From positions 59,613,453 through 59,677,452 of the forward strand of contig OY755239.1 in NCBI GenBank assembly GCA_963576725.1: a stretch of DNA of 64,000 bases, in the 5' to 3' direction. The stretch comes from Azorinus chamasolen. Taxonomy: Eukaryota > Mollusca > Bivalvia > Cardiida > Solecurtidae. Of the stretch, positions 19,741-30,699 are shown piece after piece (position 1 is the stretch's first letter; each line of letters starts with the position of its first letter). The notes under the pieces were generated by a model, which worked only from the letters and a program-made list of their open reading frames with translations, had not been told where the DNA came from and ran no database searches. The position numbers were made by a program, and so were the translations under genes.

Positions 19741-19900
19741 ATATACGCCCTCTGCTCCCATGGCTTCTCTACCCATGGCTTGTTTACCCATGACTTCTCT
19801 ACCCATGGCTTATCTACCCATAGCTTCTCTACCCGTGGATTGTCTACCCATGACTTCTCTACCCATGGCTTCTCTACCCATGGCTTCTTGTTAATTTGAT
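19741..19900 (-). repeat. 15-bp minisatellite
   Basis: About ten variants of CCCATGGCTTCTCTA. The period is a multiple of three, so the minus strand stays open and would read PWVEK/SWVDK repeats. A longer frame exists only because of this array; I see no evidence that it is expressed. Confidence 0.85.
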
Positions 19901-20299
19901 TCTTTATTCTCGGTCTGTTCAATTTACCATGCATTTGCAAATGCAAAAGCGTCCCAAATAACAATGGCGGTAAATTAAAAAATGACACATCTATATAACA
20001 GCTGTTATAAAAATATTGTGATGCCCCTGTCAATTGAAAAAAAGCAATCGACATATGTTCCTGTAGCTACAGTGGTACAAACGACGGCTATAAAGAAATG
20101 CTATATTTGTGACCCGTCACAATTTCGTCAAAACTGTTAATAATTCACAGCTTCCGTAAAATGTCAACCACATTCCGACGCTCGTGACTCACGTGAGCAA
20201 ATACAGTGACATCGATCTGAAAAAAAAGCATCAGACTTTTTGAAAGATTCATTAATCGCATGTATTTATTTATTTCTAAAAATGTCATTTTCGTGTTAT
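19901..20299. other. No recognised feature
   Basis: Contains a CGTGACTCACGTGAGC patch near 20187 but no gene signal and no family member. Confidence 0.45.
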
Positions 20300-20524
20300 T
20301 TAACCCTTTACTACATGAAATGATGACGTCACGAAATTAATTGACTTAACTTTTATTAATGACACATGAAAACATGAAGTTTTGGCAATGGCAGAATTTG
20401 TAGAATCAGATTTATATTATTTCATAAAGCAGATCCTGAACAAATGGCCCCTACAAGAGTCGTCCGATCTGGGTCTGCTCTGCCTGCACAATCATTGAAA
20501 GGCATATCTACGATGTGAGTGGTT
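20300..20524 (+). mobile_element. A2 MITE, right end decayed
   Basis: TTAACCCTTTACTACATG at the left. The core is AAGCAGATCCTGAACAAATG against GTCCGATCTGGGTC. The right end GAGTGGTTACA is eroded. Confidence 0.75.
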
Positions 20525-20728
20525 ACACTGCATTTCTTTATGAATATGTATTTATTTTATAAGCTTACATTGACAAACGATTGATAAACAAATTCATTAA
20601 GCGAAGTGTTCATCAATACACTTTGTGAAGAGATTATTCAAAAACATAGACTCCCATGTTTATACATTATGTTCTCGCTTTAGCGAGAGTCTACTGCACT
20701 CCAAAGAGACATCCCGATCTGCTGTTTA

Positions 20729-20954
20729 TTTAACTATTTACTCCGTAAATTCGCCTTTCTATACCTTTACAAATAGAGCAGATCAAATTCAAGGTCTGTA
20801 ATGTATGCCTTTTGACATTATATAGATTTGGTTTTACAGTTTCTACACTTTTTAAATCTTCCTGGGCCCATGTGCCATTATAAAACAAAATGCTCTAATT
20901 GATATTCATGACGTCATTAATCTTTGCATGAATATTCATGGAATAAAGGGTTAT
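20729..20954 (-). mobile_element. A2 MITE, core deleted
   Basis: TTAACTATTTACTCCG to GAATATTCATGGAATAAAGG. Only AATAGAGCAGATC of the hairpin remains. Confidence 0.7.
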
Positions 20955-21221
20955 GGAAGCTTTAGACCATTTTACTATGTGTCTATATGTTTAATTTTAC
21001 AAGGTCGTTGGGAAAATGTCCGCATAGCACATATGAATGTTATGATATATATGTGTGAAATACGCCAAGTACCCCACACCTCCAGAACTCAGATAAGTAC
21101 CTGCAATTATTCTTAAAGTTTGAGTTACAGAATCCGTGTACATATAATAGGTATTTCACTACAAAAAGTATTGCTTAAAAAGTTAGGAAATATCTAAGCT
21201 TGCATTATTGAATTGATCCTT

Positions 21222-21448
21222 ATTCAACCCTTCACTCCATTGATTCGTCTTGTAACGCATTTGTAAACAGAGTAGACCTAGATCAGATGTTTCCTGTAAG
21301 ATGTTTGCTTATGAATTAATATAGATGTGATTTTACAGTTTCTTCAATGACCGAATTTTCTTATGTTCATTTATGTTCATTAACCATTATAGAATTAATC
21401 CAATTAATAGTCACGGTATCACATTTCTTACATGAATATTCATGGATT
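21222..21448 (-). mobile_element. A2 MITE, core deleted
   Basis: TCAACCCTTCACTCC to TACATGAATATTCATGGAT. The left arm AACAGAGTAGACC is kept and the right arm is lost. An internal TTATGTTCATT is doubled. Confidence 0.7.
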
Positions 21449-21518
21449 ACGTGTGTCCATTTGTATATGAATAACCCATTTATAGGATTTCAGTTTCATC
21501 TTGAGATTTCTAATGTAC

Positions 21519-21712
21519 CAGGGAAACCTCTCTAAACCGGAATTCTATAATAGAAGAATTTAGATACTTTTAGGCAGGTGGCTGCTTAATGCAGGGTGAA
21601 AGTCCCTAGGAGCTTTCTGCATGACTTTCACCCTACATAAAGCTGTCACCAGTCTCCAAGTCCGATATTTATGCTAGAATTAAGGTTTAGATGGTGCTTA
21701 CTGTACCAGAAA
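21519..21712. mobile_element. C4 MITE
   Basis: GGAAACCTCTCTAAACCGG at the left. Core CCCTAGGAGCTTTCTGC. Right end TTTAGATGGTGCTTACTGTA. Confidence 0.75.
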
Positions 21713-21767
21713 AGCTATATAGGACCAAACAAGCTATGTTAGATCATATTCTTTTTGCCTGATCACA

Positions 21768-21822
21768 TCCTCCTCCTCCTCCTCCTCTCCTCCTGCTCTT
21801 CCTCCTCCCCCTCCTCATAATC
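21768..21822. repeat. TCC microsatellite
   Basis: Imperfect CCT/TCC triplets over about 50 bp. Confidence 0.9.
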
Positions 21823-21969
21823 ATCCCAATCAGTATTACCCGGAGTAAATGGACATGCGTAGGTATTTGCGTCTATATTTACATATTTGCCATGTGGACT
21901 AAAAGTTGCCCACGTGGGCGACTCTCACCATCTTAACGCCACTTTACATTTATGAAAGTACGAGGGGTC

Positions 21970-22200
21970 TCCGTGTCTAAGTGGGTAAAGGCGCCATCTT
22001 AATAACGCTAACACCTGTTTGAAGTCTTTTCCCGCTGCGCTAGGGTTCGCGTTCTGGTAGAGGTGTGATCTCGTTAAGAGAGGACGTTATCCAGCTTGCT
22101 TGCCAAGGTCGTTGTGAACACCTGGATGCCAAACTGAAACGGAAAACAGCCACAGATATCTGGTACAGAAGGTTACCCAGGATCTTCCTCCACTTGTAAT
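21970..22200 (+). mobile_element. tRNA-derived SINE
   Basis: GTGTCTAAGTGGG resembles an A box and GGGTTCGCGTTC a B box. A conserved-looking body follows (GTTATCCAGCTTGCTTGCC, GGATCTTCCTCCAC), as in bivalve tRNA-SINEs. No anticodon stem is credible, so it is not a tRNA gene. Confidence 0.55.
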
Positions 22201-22428
22201 ATGCTGGAACTCGCATTTATGATTGAAACGTTAAGCTCAGAACAAATACACTTGAAACAGAAACAGGGATTTTTGTAATATATAAACAGAAACGGATTTT
22301 TGTAATTATATAAAGCAAAAGCAAAAAGCACTTCATTACTTTGTATAATGCCTCTTGCCAAACAGAGTTATATATCAAACGATGGACTTAAAATAAGAGT
22401 AAAAATAATGTAAAACTGCCACAAAATA

Positions 22429-22680
22429 CGCTTGTTGTCAGTCTTGGATGTTGTAGCTCCAATAATTAATTTAGGACCGTAATTCATGCGCTTGTTGCCT
22501 ATCTTGGATGTTGTAGCTTCAATAATTAATTTAGGACCGTAATTCATGCGCTTGTTGTCAGTCTTGGATGTTGTAGCTCCAATAATTAATTTAGGACCGT
22601 AACTCATGCGCTTGTTGTCTGTTCTGGATGGTGTAGCTCCGATACATGTACTTAATTTAGGACCGTAATTCATGAATGTT
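22429..22680 (-). repeat. 60-bp minisatellite, four copies
   Basis: Units begin at 22429, 22489, 22549 and 22609, with the shared block AATTAATTTAGGACCGTAA. On the minus strand each unit encodes 20 residues (MNYGPKL...TSKTDNKR) without a stop. The last unit has a short insertion containing ACATGTA. Coding function is unproven. Confidence 0.85.
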
Positions 22681-23089
22681 CAGAATTGCAAGACCGTTTA
22701 TCCAAATGAATTTGGGTATTAGCCAAATAAACTTTCAGAGCTTTGTGAAGATTGGATAATATGTATAAGCTTTAGAGGGAATAAACCCCTACTTGGACAC
22801 TTTTTATTAACAGCGGCCATAGCTCAGCACCAACAGGGACAATCTTGCCGACCGAGAAAAATAAAATAAAAATTCAGAGTATGCATTTTGAAATTGGAAA
22901 AACATAAATCATAATTATCTAGGGTGGGCTATTTTAGTGAATTATGCCACCCGACTGAAAACCCATTGTTCGCCCTTCGCAGACTTGACTATATAGCAGC
23001 TCTTAAGACGGGCTTCACTCCGGATTGTCAACCCAAAGACCCGTTATTAAAAAGGCGTTAATCCATGACCTTGCCTGCATAGTTTAACC
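22681..23089. other. No recognised feature
   Basis: Includes a moderately GC-rich patch near 22940-23030, but no frame or splice pair that I can support. Confidence 0.45.
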
Positions 23090-23281
23090 AGAGCAACAGA
23101 TACGGGTGCGTACTCAGATACTAAAATCGTCATTTCTCCACCAAACCCTATGTTGTGACCACTCTTTAGAATCGTTTCGAAGAGACGATTCTAACGAGTG
23201 GTCACAACATAGAGTTTCGTGGAGAAAAAAGGAGTTATTCTTGAAAATGTTTTAATTTACAAATCTTAGCTGGGTCTTTAA
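23090..23281. mobile_element. E element, near complete
   Basis: GAGCAACAGATACGGGTGCG at the left. Stem CAAACCCTATGTTGTGACC. Right flank GAGTTATTCTTGAAAATG then AATTTACAAATCTTAGCTG. A good reference copy for the family. Confidence 0.8.
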
Positions 23282-23713
23282 TTTAGGTCACTTTGTTGAT
23301 TTGGTCGAATATTATTTCCGAGACCATTCATCTCCAACAATTGATTCACGGTGAAATCTACATGCTGCTTTAAAAGTACACGAGTACTGGTAATACGCGG
23401 CATTGTATCCTAAATTGTGTCGATAGGACAAAAACACCCAAATATAAATATAGGACTACTGCAAGTGTGATATAAACACTCAGATATAGATGAATCTTGA
23501 AACAATTAAAGTGTTTTATATGTGTATAGTTTCAAACGGAACGAATAGTTTTATTGTAGAATAACATTAAATCAATTAACAAATTACCATACAGTAAGTA
23601 TGTGACATGTGGATTGTGAAGGGTACATGTGTATATCTCAAATGGTGACTACAAGGGAACTAACTGTAACCCTAACTTGTATAATACTAACTTAAAGTGT
23701 TGCCCAGCTGCTG

Positions 23714-23737
23714 TGATGATGATGCTGCTGGTGATGG

Positions 23738-23796
<59 letters not shown>

Positions 23797-23842
23797 CTGC
23801 TGATGTTGCTGCTGCTGATGATGATGACGATTATTATTATTA
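23714..23842. repeat. ATG/CTG microsatellite
   Basis: Long run of ATG triplets with GCTGCTG interruptions at both ends. All its open frames (poly-M, poly-I, poly-H) are artefacts of the repeat. Confidence 0.95.
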
Positions 23843-23881
23843 GGTGTTTCAAAGCATTGTAAAATGTATAACAAACATCTC

Positions 23882-23996
23882 AGAACGGATACAGATGCAG
23901 GGTGAAAGGCAGGCAAAAAGTTCCCAAGGAGCAAGCTGCCTAAAAAGACATAAACTATTCTTTATTAAAATTCCAATTTAGATGTGTTTTACTGTA
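23882..23996. mobile_element. C-type right part
   Basis: GATGCAGGGTGAAAGGCAGGC, AGTTCCCAAGGAGC and a right terminus TTTAGATGTGTTTTACTGTA. Confidence 0.6.
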
Positions 23997-24047
23997 GTAA
24001 GTTTGGTTGACCGTTAGGTGAGATACAGCGGTCAGGATAACATGCGT

Positions 24048-24215
24048 ATATTAAAACATATTCAAGAATGACTTATTTATTTCTCCACCAAACCCTATGT
24101 TGTGACTACTCTTTAGAATTATCTCGAAGAGACGATTCTAAAGAGTAGTCACAACATAGGGTTTGATGGAGAAACGACGATTTAAGTACTTGAGTACCCG
24201 CCTTTATTACCTGTT
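24048..24215. mobile_element. E element
   Basis: ATTAAAACATATTCAAGAATG at the left. Stem CAAACCCTATGTTGTGACTA with loop TCTCGAAGAGA. Right flank ACGATTTAAGTACTTGAG then CCTTTATTACCTGTTG. Confidence 0.8.
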
Positions 24216-24549
24216 GAATGGAACATAGTATCTTATCTGCAAATGACATAATTCCTGATCCCTGTATGCTTACAAATTGCAATGAGCAATAGAGTTTTAT
24301 TCCGTCTTCCATGTTTTACGCGTAAATTAATTCTTAATTTCATTTTCCATACTTTTCTTAATTCAATATGCACTTTTTATCCTATTTGCCTACTCCTGAA
24401 ACAGGTCTTATAAAGTAATCAAATTGTGGGTGTCAATATTTGCATTTATGTTGTAACTTTAAAAAATACTTTGAAAGGCAGACATCGCGATCCGTGACAA
24501 TTTGTCTCCTAATGTGTCCTCCTATCTATATCTCCATGCTGCCCTTTAT

Positions 24550-24805
24550 CAAATCTCTAGCTCTTTCGGTGGCAAATTTCTAATTGTCGTCTGCAATCCA
24601 AGTTTGTTAAATCATTCGGTAAAATAAGGAAATGAGATAGATAAATGCAAATTTCAAAGGAATAAAGCACAGATATAGAAATAGTGAATGGGACAAAAAG
24701 TGAAGTCCCTGATCAGACGCCGCTTTGAAAAAGCGGCGTCTGATCTGGGACTGCACTATTTGTCGTGGTGCATTTATGCAACATTGGCGGTGAAAGAGAT
24801 AGATT
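24550..24805 (+). mobile_element. G MITE with intact hairpin
   Basis: AGCTCTTTCGGTGGC to TTGGCGGTGAAAGAGAT. Core GTCCCTGATCAGACGCCGC against GCGGCGTCTGATCTGGGAC, with a T:T mismatch at the position homologous to that of A and D. Loop TTTGAAA. Confidence 0.8.
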
Positions 24806-24865
24806 ATGCAGCAGAAATAGGAAGGAAGTCTGCGATGTGTTTTCCTTTCTTTGTCCGACATACCC

Positions 24866-24918
24866 AATGTTGGTACTTATCAGAATAGTCGCTCTGAGAC
24901 GATTCTAATGCGTACCAA
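24866..24918. mobile_element. E2 hairpin
   Basis: AATGTTGGTACTTATCAGAAT and ATTCTAATGCGTACCAAT pair around GCTCTGAGACG. It is related to the larger E2 copy at 33600-33750. Confidence 0.6.
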
Positions 24919-24973
24919 TAAAGTAGATTTTTTTTGTCTATTAGCAGAAATTATCTAGCGCTTCGTAGCCGCA

Positions 24974-25222
24974 TTAACCCTTTACTTAATGAATATTCAT
25001 ATAAAAATAATTATATCATAACTGTTGGATTTTTATAATGGCATGGCCTATGGACACATGGTGTTTTTGCCATCGCAGAAACTGTAGAATCAAGTCTATG
25101 TAACCCCGTAAGGAAACAGACCAGACCCTGATCAGATGGGGTCCTACAGGGGAGGTCTGATCTGGGTCTACTCTGTTTGTAAAGGCGCGTGAAAAGGCGT
25201 TTATACAAAGGAAAGGGTCAAG
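24974..25222 (+). mobile_element. A2 MITE
   Basis: TTAACCCTTTACTTAATG to AAAGGAAAGGGTCAA. Core CCCTGATCAGATGGGGTCC with right arm AGGTCTGATCTGGGTC. Confidence 0.85.
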
Positions 25223-25480
25223 GAAGCATTGCAGATAAGGATTTGTTTAGTCATCAATACTTTGATAGTTTCTGTGACTCATACGAGCCAGAATATTAAC
25301 TTACCAATGAAACCCATAGAGGTTCGTGGAATGTACTGATTATTCAAAAGTAATACGAATACGTATGCGATCTGCATTAGGCTATGGCAAGCGTCTGATA
25401 GGATGGGGCACGCACTTTCTTCTAATACGGTCTCTCCCACATGCCGACTCATTGATCACTGTATCAATCTTATTAACATA

Positions 25481-25735
25481 TTAACCCTTTCCCAGTTCTA
25501 TATTTAGTCAATAGTTCATTACCTACTGAATATTCAAAGACAAAATAGTTATAATCAAATAAATTATGGAAGTTGGGTCATGGTAGCCATTTTAGAAACG
25601 AAAGAAACATATCTATCGAAGTTCATAAGCAAACAGAGCAGACCCTGATCAGACGACTCCTATAGGAACTGTCTGATCTGGGTCTTCTCTATTTGTAAAT
25701 GCGTGAAAAGGCGTTTATATGAAGGAAAGGGTTAA
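25481..25735 (+). mobile_element. A MITE
   Basis: TTAACCCTTTCCCAG to AAGGAAAGGGTTAA with TTAA at both ends. Core CCCTGATCAGACGACTCC against CTGTCTGATCTGGGTC. Confidence 0.9.
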
Positions 25736-25759
25736 GAATTGTTTAACACACCCACCAAT

Positions 25760-25965
25760 TTGCTATTGATAGAGGTTGTAGAGGCAGGTCGATTATAACT
25801 TCAAAAGGCAAACAGAACAGACCTTGAATAGACGGCCCCTATAGCTAGAAGCCATCTGATCGTCCTCTCTATCTTACAAAGACAAAACAACAGACAACTG
25901 TTGTGCAAGCAGCGAGTTTTACAAAGGCGTGAAAAAGGGGTTGTATGAGAGAAAGGCTTAATTTA
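25760..25965 (+). mobile_element. A MITE with inserted right arm
   Basis: AACAGAACAGACCTTGAATAG and AGCCATCTGATCGTCC form the core. About 55 bp of unrelated sequence (ACAAAACAACAGACAACTG) separates it from the right end GAGAGAAAGGCTTAA. Confidence 0.6.
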
Positions 25966-26140
25966 TCTGCAAAATATTTACTATTGTACGTTGACACGGG
26001 AATTTTTGGACGTGCCAGGATCTATAGAATCAATTCTATATAATACTATAAACAAACATAGCAAATCAGACTGCGAGGAACCGTCTGGTCTGGATCAACC
26101 CTGCTTGTAGTGGCACCGAAAATGCGTATTTGTAAGGTTA
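25965..26140 (+). mobile_element. Degraded A2-like MITE
   Basis: Shows GAATCAATTCTATATAATAC, the arms ACATAGCAAATCAGACTG and ACCGTCTGGTCTGG, and GAAAATGCGTATTTGTAAGG. Both termini are weak. Confidence 0.5.
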
Positions 26141-26324
26141 GTAGTCTCAGTGAGTAGAAGCCCTCATTGGCTGTCACGTTTATGGAGAAAATACACTCGT
26201 ATATAGAATGAAAATCTTAAGGTATAGAAATCATCATCGATTTAGTACAACATAAAACATAAATATGTCGCTTCTTAAAACATTTATAAGTGAACGTGTC
26301 TATATATTTGTATGACATGTGTGT

Positions 26325-26537
26325 AATAAAACCCCTCTAAACCGGAATACATGTATTAATAAAGAAGAATTTTTGTCATTTTAGGTATGTTACTGGTTTC
26401 ATGCAATGTGAAAGACTTGCAGAAAGCTCCCAGAGGAGCTTTCTGCATGACTTTCACCCTGCATTAAGCTGTCACCTGTCTTTAACACCGATATTTATAC
26501 TAAATTTAACGGCTGATTTAGAGGGGTTGACTGTACA
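26325..26537. mobile_element. C4 MITE
   Basis: TAATAAAACCCCTCTAAACCGG to GATTTAGAGGGG plus TTGACTGTA. Core AAAGCTCCCAGAGGAGCTTT. Confidence 0.85.
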
Positions 26538-26604
26538 TGTATGACCAAGTCCAATTTCATTTGCGGATTTGCTTTTGGCCGATGTGATATTTTGGAAAAT
26601 AGTT

Positions 26605-26805
26605 TGTGAATGAAACAGTGCAGACCCTGATGAGATGACTCCTTCTTTAAGAGCCCTCTGGTCAGACAAGGTCTACATTTTTTACATATTTCTAGTATGT
26701 CTTTGACTGTGGGAAACGGGTGAACCGGCATTTTCAGTCAGTGTGGAATGTAGACCCATATCAGAGGACTCCTAGATGGTCTGATCAGTGTCTTATCCGT
26801 TTGTC
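26605..26805. mobile_element. Two A3-like hairpins
   Basis: 26607-26686 has ACAGTGCAGACCCTGATGAG and GGTCAGACAAGGTCTACA. 26733-26805 has GTAGACCCATATCAGAGG and GGTCTGATCAGTGTC. Neither has clear TTAA ends. Confidence 0.45.
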
Positions 26806-26824
26806 GTTCAAGGTCATCAATGGT

Positions 26825-27002
26825 GGCGAAATAACCATTTTGGTATTTGAGTTCACACCTTTATCTGTAGCTCTTTTCATTTATTTATTTTCTATAAGTA
26901 AAACTTTAAAAGGGAATATTTTGCTTAGACAAAAACTGTAGGACCGGGTTCTACTCTGTTTGCAAAGGCATGAAAATGCGTTTGTATAAATGAAACGGTT
27001 AA
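26825..27002. mobile_element. E right flank then A right half
   Basis: 26825-26873 is E (AACCATTTTGGTATTTGAG, CTTTATCTGTAGCTC). 26898-27002 is an A right half (GGGTTCTACTCTGTTTGC to GAAACGGTTAA). Confidence 0.5.
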
Positions 27003-27004
27003 TA

Positions 27005-27201
27005 CAGTAAAAACCTCTCTATAACGGCCACTAAATGAGTTGGTATTTAGAACAGGTAGCTGCTTAAAGCAAGATGAAAGCAAAACAGAACGCTCCTATA
27101 GGAGCGTTCTGTTTTACTTTCACATTGCTTTAATCAGCCACCTGCCTTTAACACAAAATACTTGATGAATTTAGTGGCCGTTATAGAGAGGTTTTACTGT
27201 A
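27005..27201. mobile_element. C1 MITE
   Basis: Complete, CAGTAAAAACCTCTCTATAAC to GTTATAGAGAGG plus TTTTACTG, TA flanks, core AACGCTCCTATAGGAGCGTT. Confidence 0.9.
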
Positions 27202-27317
27202 CATAGCAAAAATGATTTTTAAGACAAAACATGTACATTTATGACAAATATTTACGTTAACTTAAATTCCTCTTGAGCATAATAGCAATGTTACACGGCG
27301 CAAACGGCGGAAATTAA

Positions 27318-27567
27318 TTAGCCCTTTCCCTCATATAAACGTGTTTTCACGCATTTGCAAACATAATAGACCCAGATTAGACGGCTCATATAGGAGCCGT
27401 CTGATCAGGGTCTGCTCTGTTTGCAAATGTAATTTGACAGATACGTGTCTTTAGTTTCTAAAATGGCTACAATGTTCCATGTTCCATATTTCATTATAAC
27501 TATTTTGTCCATAAATATTCAGTAGGTGTTGGAAATTGAAATAAACATAGAACAGGAAAAGAGTTAA
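27318..27567 (-). mobile_element. A MITE
   Basis: TTAGCCCTTTCCCTC to ACAGGAAAAGAGTTAA. Core CCCAGATTAGACGGCTC against CCGTCTGATCAGGGTC, an A:A mismatch. Confidence 0.9.
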
Positions 27568-27658
27568 GCATATTGAATTATGAATATAATATATTGATAA
27601 GTCTATAGAGTAGATCTGTCTATAGCTAATATAGAGGTCGATAAGAACAGATAGTTGC

Positions 27659-27872
27659 TTAGCCCATTACATCATAGGCTATTTTTAGATCTACCTCTTT
27701 AAATAAAGCATTAACTAGAGAAAAGGAAAATTTTAGAATTTTGTAGTTTAAGACCATTGTGATAAATAGAGCATTTGCTCCTACAGGAGCAAATGCTCTA
27801 TTTATCACAATGGTTTCTCAAAGTGATTTTTACAGAGTCGTCAAAAGTCGTCAACATGAGGGAATGGGTTAA
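27659..27872 (+). mobile_element. B MITE
   Basis: TTAGCCCATTACATCATAGG to ATGAGGGAATGGGTTAA. Core AGCATTTGCTCCTACAGGAGC. The upstream GATAGTTGCTTA resembles a C arm, so the target was probably a C-type GCTTAATGC. Confidence 0.85.
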
Positions 27873-28051
27873 CCCTTTACTCCATGAATATTCATGTAAG
27901 AAATAATGACATCATGAATATTAATCAGATTAATTTTAAAATAATACATGAACACATGAAGTTTTGGCCATTACACTATACGAGCCGTCTGATCTGGATC
28001 TACTATGTTTGCAAAGGCGAAGAAAGGCGTATTTATGGAGTAAATGGTTAA
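27869..28051 (+). mobile_element. A2 MITE sharing its left TTAA with B
   Basis: TTAACCCTTTACTCCATG to ATGGAGTAAATGGTTAA. The left hairpin arm is lost; only GAGCCGTCTGATCTGG remains. Confidence 0.85.
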
Positions 28052-28118
28052 ATGTATTCGAAAATGAATATTTCCTTATCAATATATGTTTTCTCATTGT
28101 TGGAAGGAAACTTAATCA

Positions 28119-28337
28119 TTAACCATTTACTCCATAAAAACGCCTTTCTATGCCATTCCAGTCGACCCAGAGCGGTCTGATCAGGGTCTACTCTGTTTGC
28201 TTATGCTACAATATAGATATGATTCTAAATATTCTGCCATGGCCAAATATTCTTATGCTCATGTGTAATTATAGAAAATAATATAATCAATATTCATTAT
28301 GCCAATTTTAACATGAATATTCATGGAGTAAAGAGTT
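28119..28337 (-). mobile_element. A2 MITE, partial core
   Basis: TTAACCATTTACTCC to GAATATTCATGGAGTAAAG. GCGGTCTGATCAGGGTCTAC is the surviving hairpin arm. Confidence 0.8.
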
Positions 28338-28342
28338 TTACC

Positions 28343-28557
28343 TTAACCCTTTCACCGCCAATGTCGCATAAATGCACCACGACAAATAGTGCAGCCCCAG
28401 ATCAGAGACTTCACTTTTTGTCTCAATCTCTATGTCTATATATCTGCTTTATTCCTTTGAAATTTACATTTATTTATCTCATTTCCTTATTTTACCAAAT
28501 GATTTAACAAAAGTGGTTTGCAGACGACAATTCGAAATTTGGCGCCGAAAGGGTTAA
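28343..28557 (-). mobile_element. G MITE, half hairpin
   Basis: TTAACCCTTTCACCGCC to GGCGCCGAAAGGGTTAA, with perfect TTAA flanks. The core keeps CCCAGATCAGAGACTTCAC but no opposing arm. Confidence 0.85.
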
Positions 28558-28794
28558 TCATTGCGAAATCTTTCACTTGATAATGCTTATTGCTAATTCA
28601 AAAGAATGAAAGTATTATTAGAATGCATGTAGTAGTTTTCTCATTAACAATAACACATGAGAAGAGTTTGACTGAAACCTGGATATATTTCAGTCATCAA
28701 ATATTAGTTCTTTATTTTTTCTATATGTAAAATCAATATCTAATAAATATTGATAGATGTATTTGTCAATATTGAACAAAACATCCCAATATTC

Positions 28795-29031
28795 AGAGCT
28801 ACAGATATAGGTGCGTACCCAAGTGACGTAAAACCTCTCTATAACGACCACTAAATTGTGTTAATTAGTTGGTATTTAGGGCAGGTGGCTGCTTAAAGCA
28901 AGGTGAAAGTCAAACAGAACGCTCCTATAGGAGCGTTCTGTTTAACTTTCACCTTGCTTTAAGCAGCCACCTGCCTTTAACACAAAATACTTGATTTAAT
29001 TTAGTGGCCGTTATAGAGAGGTTTTACTGTA
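28795..29031. mobile_element. E fragment joined to a C1 MITE
   Basis: GAGCTACAGATATAGGTGCG (E left end, to about 28825) abuts C1. The C1 runs from GTAAAACCTCTCTATAACG to GTTATAGAGAGG plus TTTTACTGTA, with core AACGCTCCTATAGGAGCGTT. The first two bases of the C1 terminus are altered. Confidence 0.8.
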
Positions 29032-29089
29032 TCTCCTGCCGTTTTGACTCAGAATGAGATGTACATTTCGTGGTCGCTTTTGATGGGTT

Positions 29090-29320
29090 TTAACCCTTTT
29101 CCTGTTATATATTTATTCCAAATTGCAATAACAACTGAATATTCATAGACAAAATAGATATAATGAAATATATAAGGTGGAACACTGTAGCCACTTTAGA
29201 AACTAAATAAACAGGTCTATCAACATCGTTTTACAAACATATCGGCGTATGAGTTATTTGTTCTGGGTCTACTCTGTTTTCAAATGCTTGAAAAAGCGTC
29301 TATTTGAAGGACATGGCTAA
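29090..29320 (+). mobile_element. A MITE, core deleted
   Basis: TTAACCCTTTTCCTG to GAAGGACATGGCTAA. Most of the left stem arm is missing; TTCTGGGTCTACTCTG remains. Confidence 0.8.
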
Positions 29321-29479
29321 TGTTTTCTTTCTGTACTGTTTTGGTCTACATTGTTTGTCCTTGTCCATATGTTCCTTTTCTCATGGTTCGGCTCCTATAT
29401 GTCCTATCGCACAAACTAACGTAACTAACACCTCTAGCTGGAACTGAACAGCGTTTAACACTTCTAACACTGAAAAAAT

Positions 29480-29669
29480 AATATCTGCTCAAATTCTGAT
29501 CAACTGAACTTTTACTGATTTCCGACTTGATCAAGCATTTAAGCAACTACTGACCGAGTGTCAAAACGGCTTGGATCCTGATGAGACGCCGATTTACTCG
29601 GCGTCTCATCTGGATCCAAGCTGTTTGCAAATACCAGGCAAATCGCGCTTAGCATAAGAAGGGTGAACT
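29480..29669. mobile_element. D MITE
   Basis: Core GGCTTGGATCCTGATGAGAC against GTCTCATCTGGATCCAAGC, loop GCCGATTTACTCGGC, a T:T mismatch. Flanks CTGACCGAGTGTCAAA and ATCGCGCTTAGCATAAG match other D copies. Confidence 0.8.
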
Positions 29670-30045
29670 GAACTATTTATATGCACAATTTAACATTTAT
29701 AATTGGACACTTTAACGGCACAAGTTGACATATGATATTTACAACGTGTTTGTTTAGCACTGTGTAGACGAACGTGTCAACATTAACTGCACAGGCATAG
29801 GTTTTTCACTTTGTCTGAATTGTTTATTACCTTCGGTGCAAAAACAATCTAAATCCGAAATGGTTCTAATGGCAAACATGCACTTATAAGTACTTTGTTG
29901 ATAAACATTTTTTAAAAATATATCATAATAGTCTTTTGACCACTTAATGAAGATATGTTTTATCGTAAAACGCATAAAAAAATTATAGACTGGTAATAAC
30001 AGTTAACATCCTTGTTCAAGAGCAAACTATTATTGATGCAATGCC
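29670..30045. other. No recognised feature
   Basis: AT-rich sequence; a 73-codon minus frame here shows no recognisable domain. Confidence 0.45.
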
Positions 30046-30468
30046 ACGAACACATACGGGATAAATCGGAATACCTCAATGAGCCAATCGGAACACATAC
30101 GGAATTAATCGGAATACCTCAATGAACCATTCGGAACACATACGGAATTAATCGGAATACCTCGAGGAACCAATCGGAACACATACGGGATTAATCGGAA
30201 TACCACGAGGAACCAATCGGAACACATACGGGATAAATCGGAATACCTCGAGGAACCAATCGGAACACATACAGGATAGATCGGAATACATCGAGGAACC
30301 AATCGGAACACATACGGGGTCAGTCGAAATACCTCGAGGAACCAATCGGAACACATACGGGAACAATTGGAATACCTCGAGGAACCAATCGGAACACATA
30401 CGGAATCCATCGGAATACCCCGAGGAACCAATAAATCAATCGGAATTCCTCGAGGAAGCAATCGGAAC
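30046..30468. repeat. 43-bp minisatellite, about ten copies
   Basis: Units such as CGGAACACATACGG...ATCGGAATACC...GAGGAACCAAT start at 30089, 30132 and 30175, exactly 43 bp apart. The period is not a multiple of three and the unit lacks minus-strand stops, so three overlapping frames stay open. These are not genes. Confidence 0.9.
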
Positions 30469-30699
30469 TACGCTGAGTAAATACGATTTGTACGGAACTA
30501 AAAGGCACACGATTCGTGTTCTAAAGCGCGGGAGGAATAATATGGACGACGTCCATTAGTAATTATTCGTAAACAATTTAAACATTCTACTGCTTTTAAT
30601 AATAGAACAATATTAATAATAATACAACAAACTTTTATACAAATACACAATGAAAACCTAATATGCAATTAAACATCTCCAAACCATCCATCTAGAAGA

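Noticed and set aside
19734..20054. 106-codon minus-strand frame with WVEKP repeats
   Set aside because: Held open by a 15-bp minisatellite; the non-repeat part shows no recognisable domain.
23629..23934. Poly-Met, poly-Ile and poly-His frames
   Set aside because: Translations of the ATG microsatellite.
30105..30461. 118-codon minus-strand frame and two overlapping partners
   Set aside because: All three are translations of the same 43-bp minisatellite in different phases.
30046..30468. CRISPR-like array
   Set aside because: The units are contiguous without unique spacers and the genome is clearly eukaryotic.
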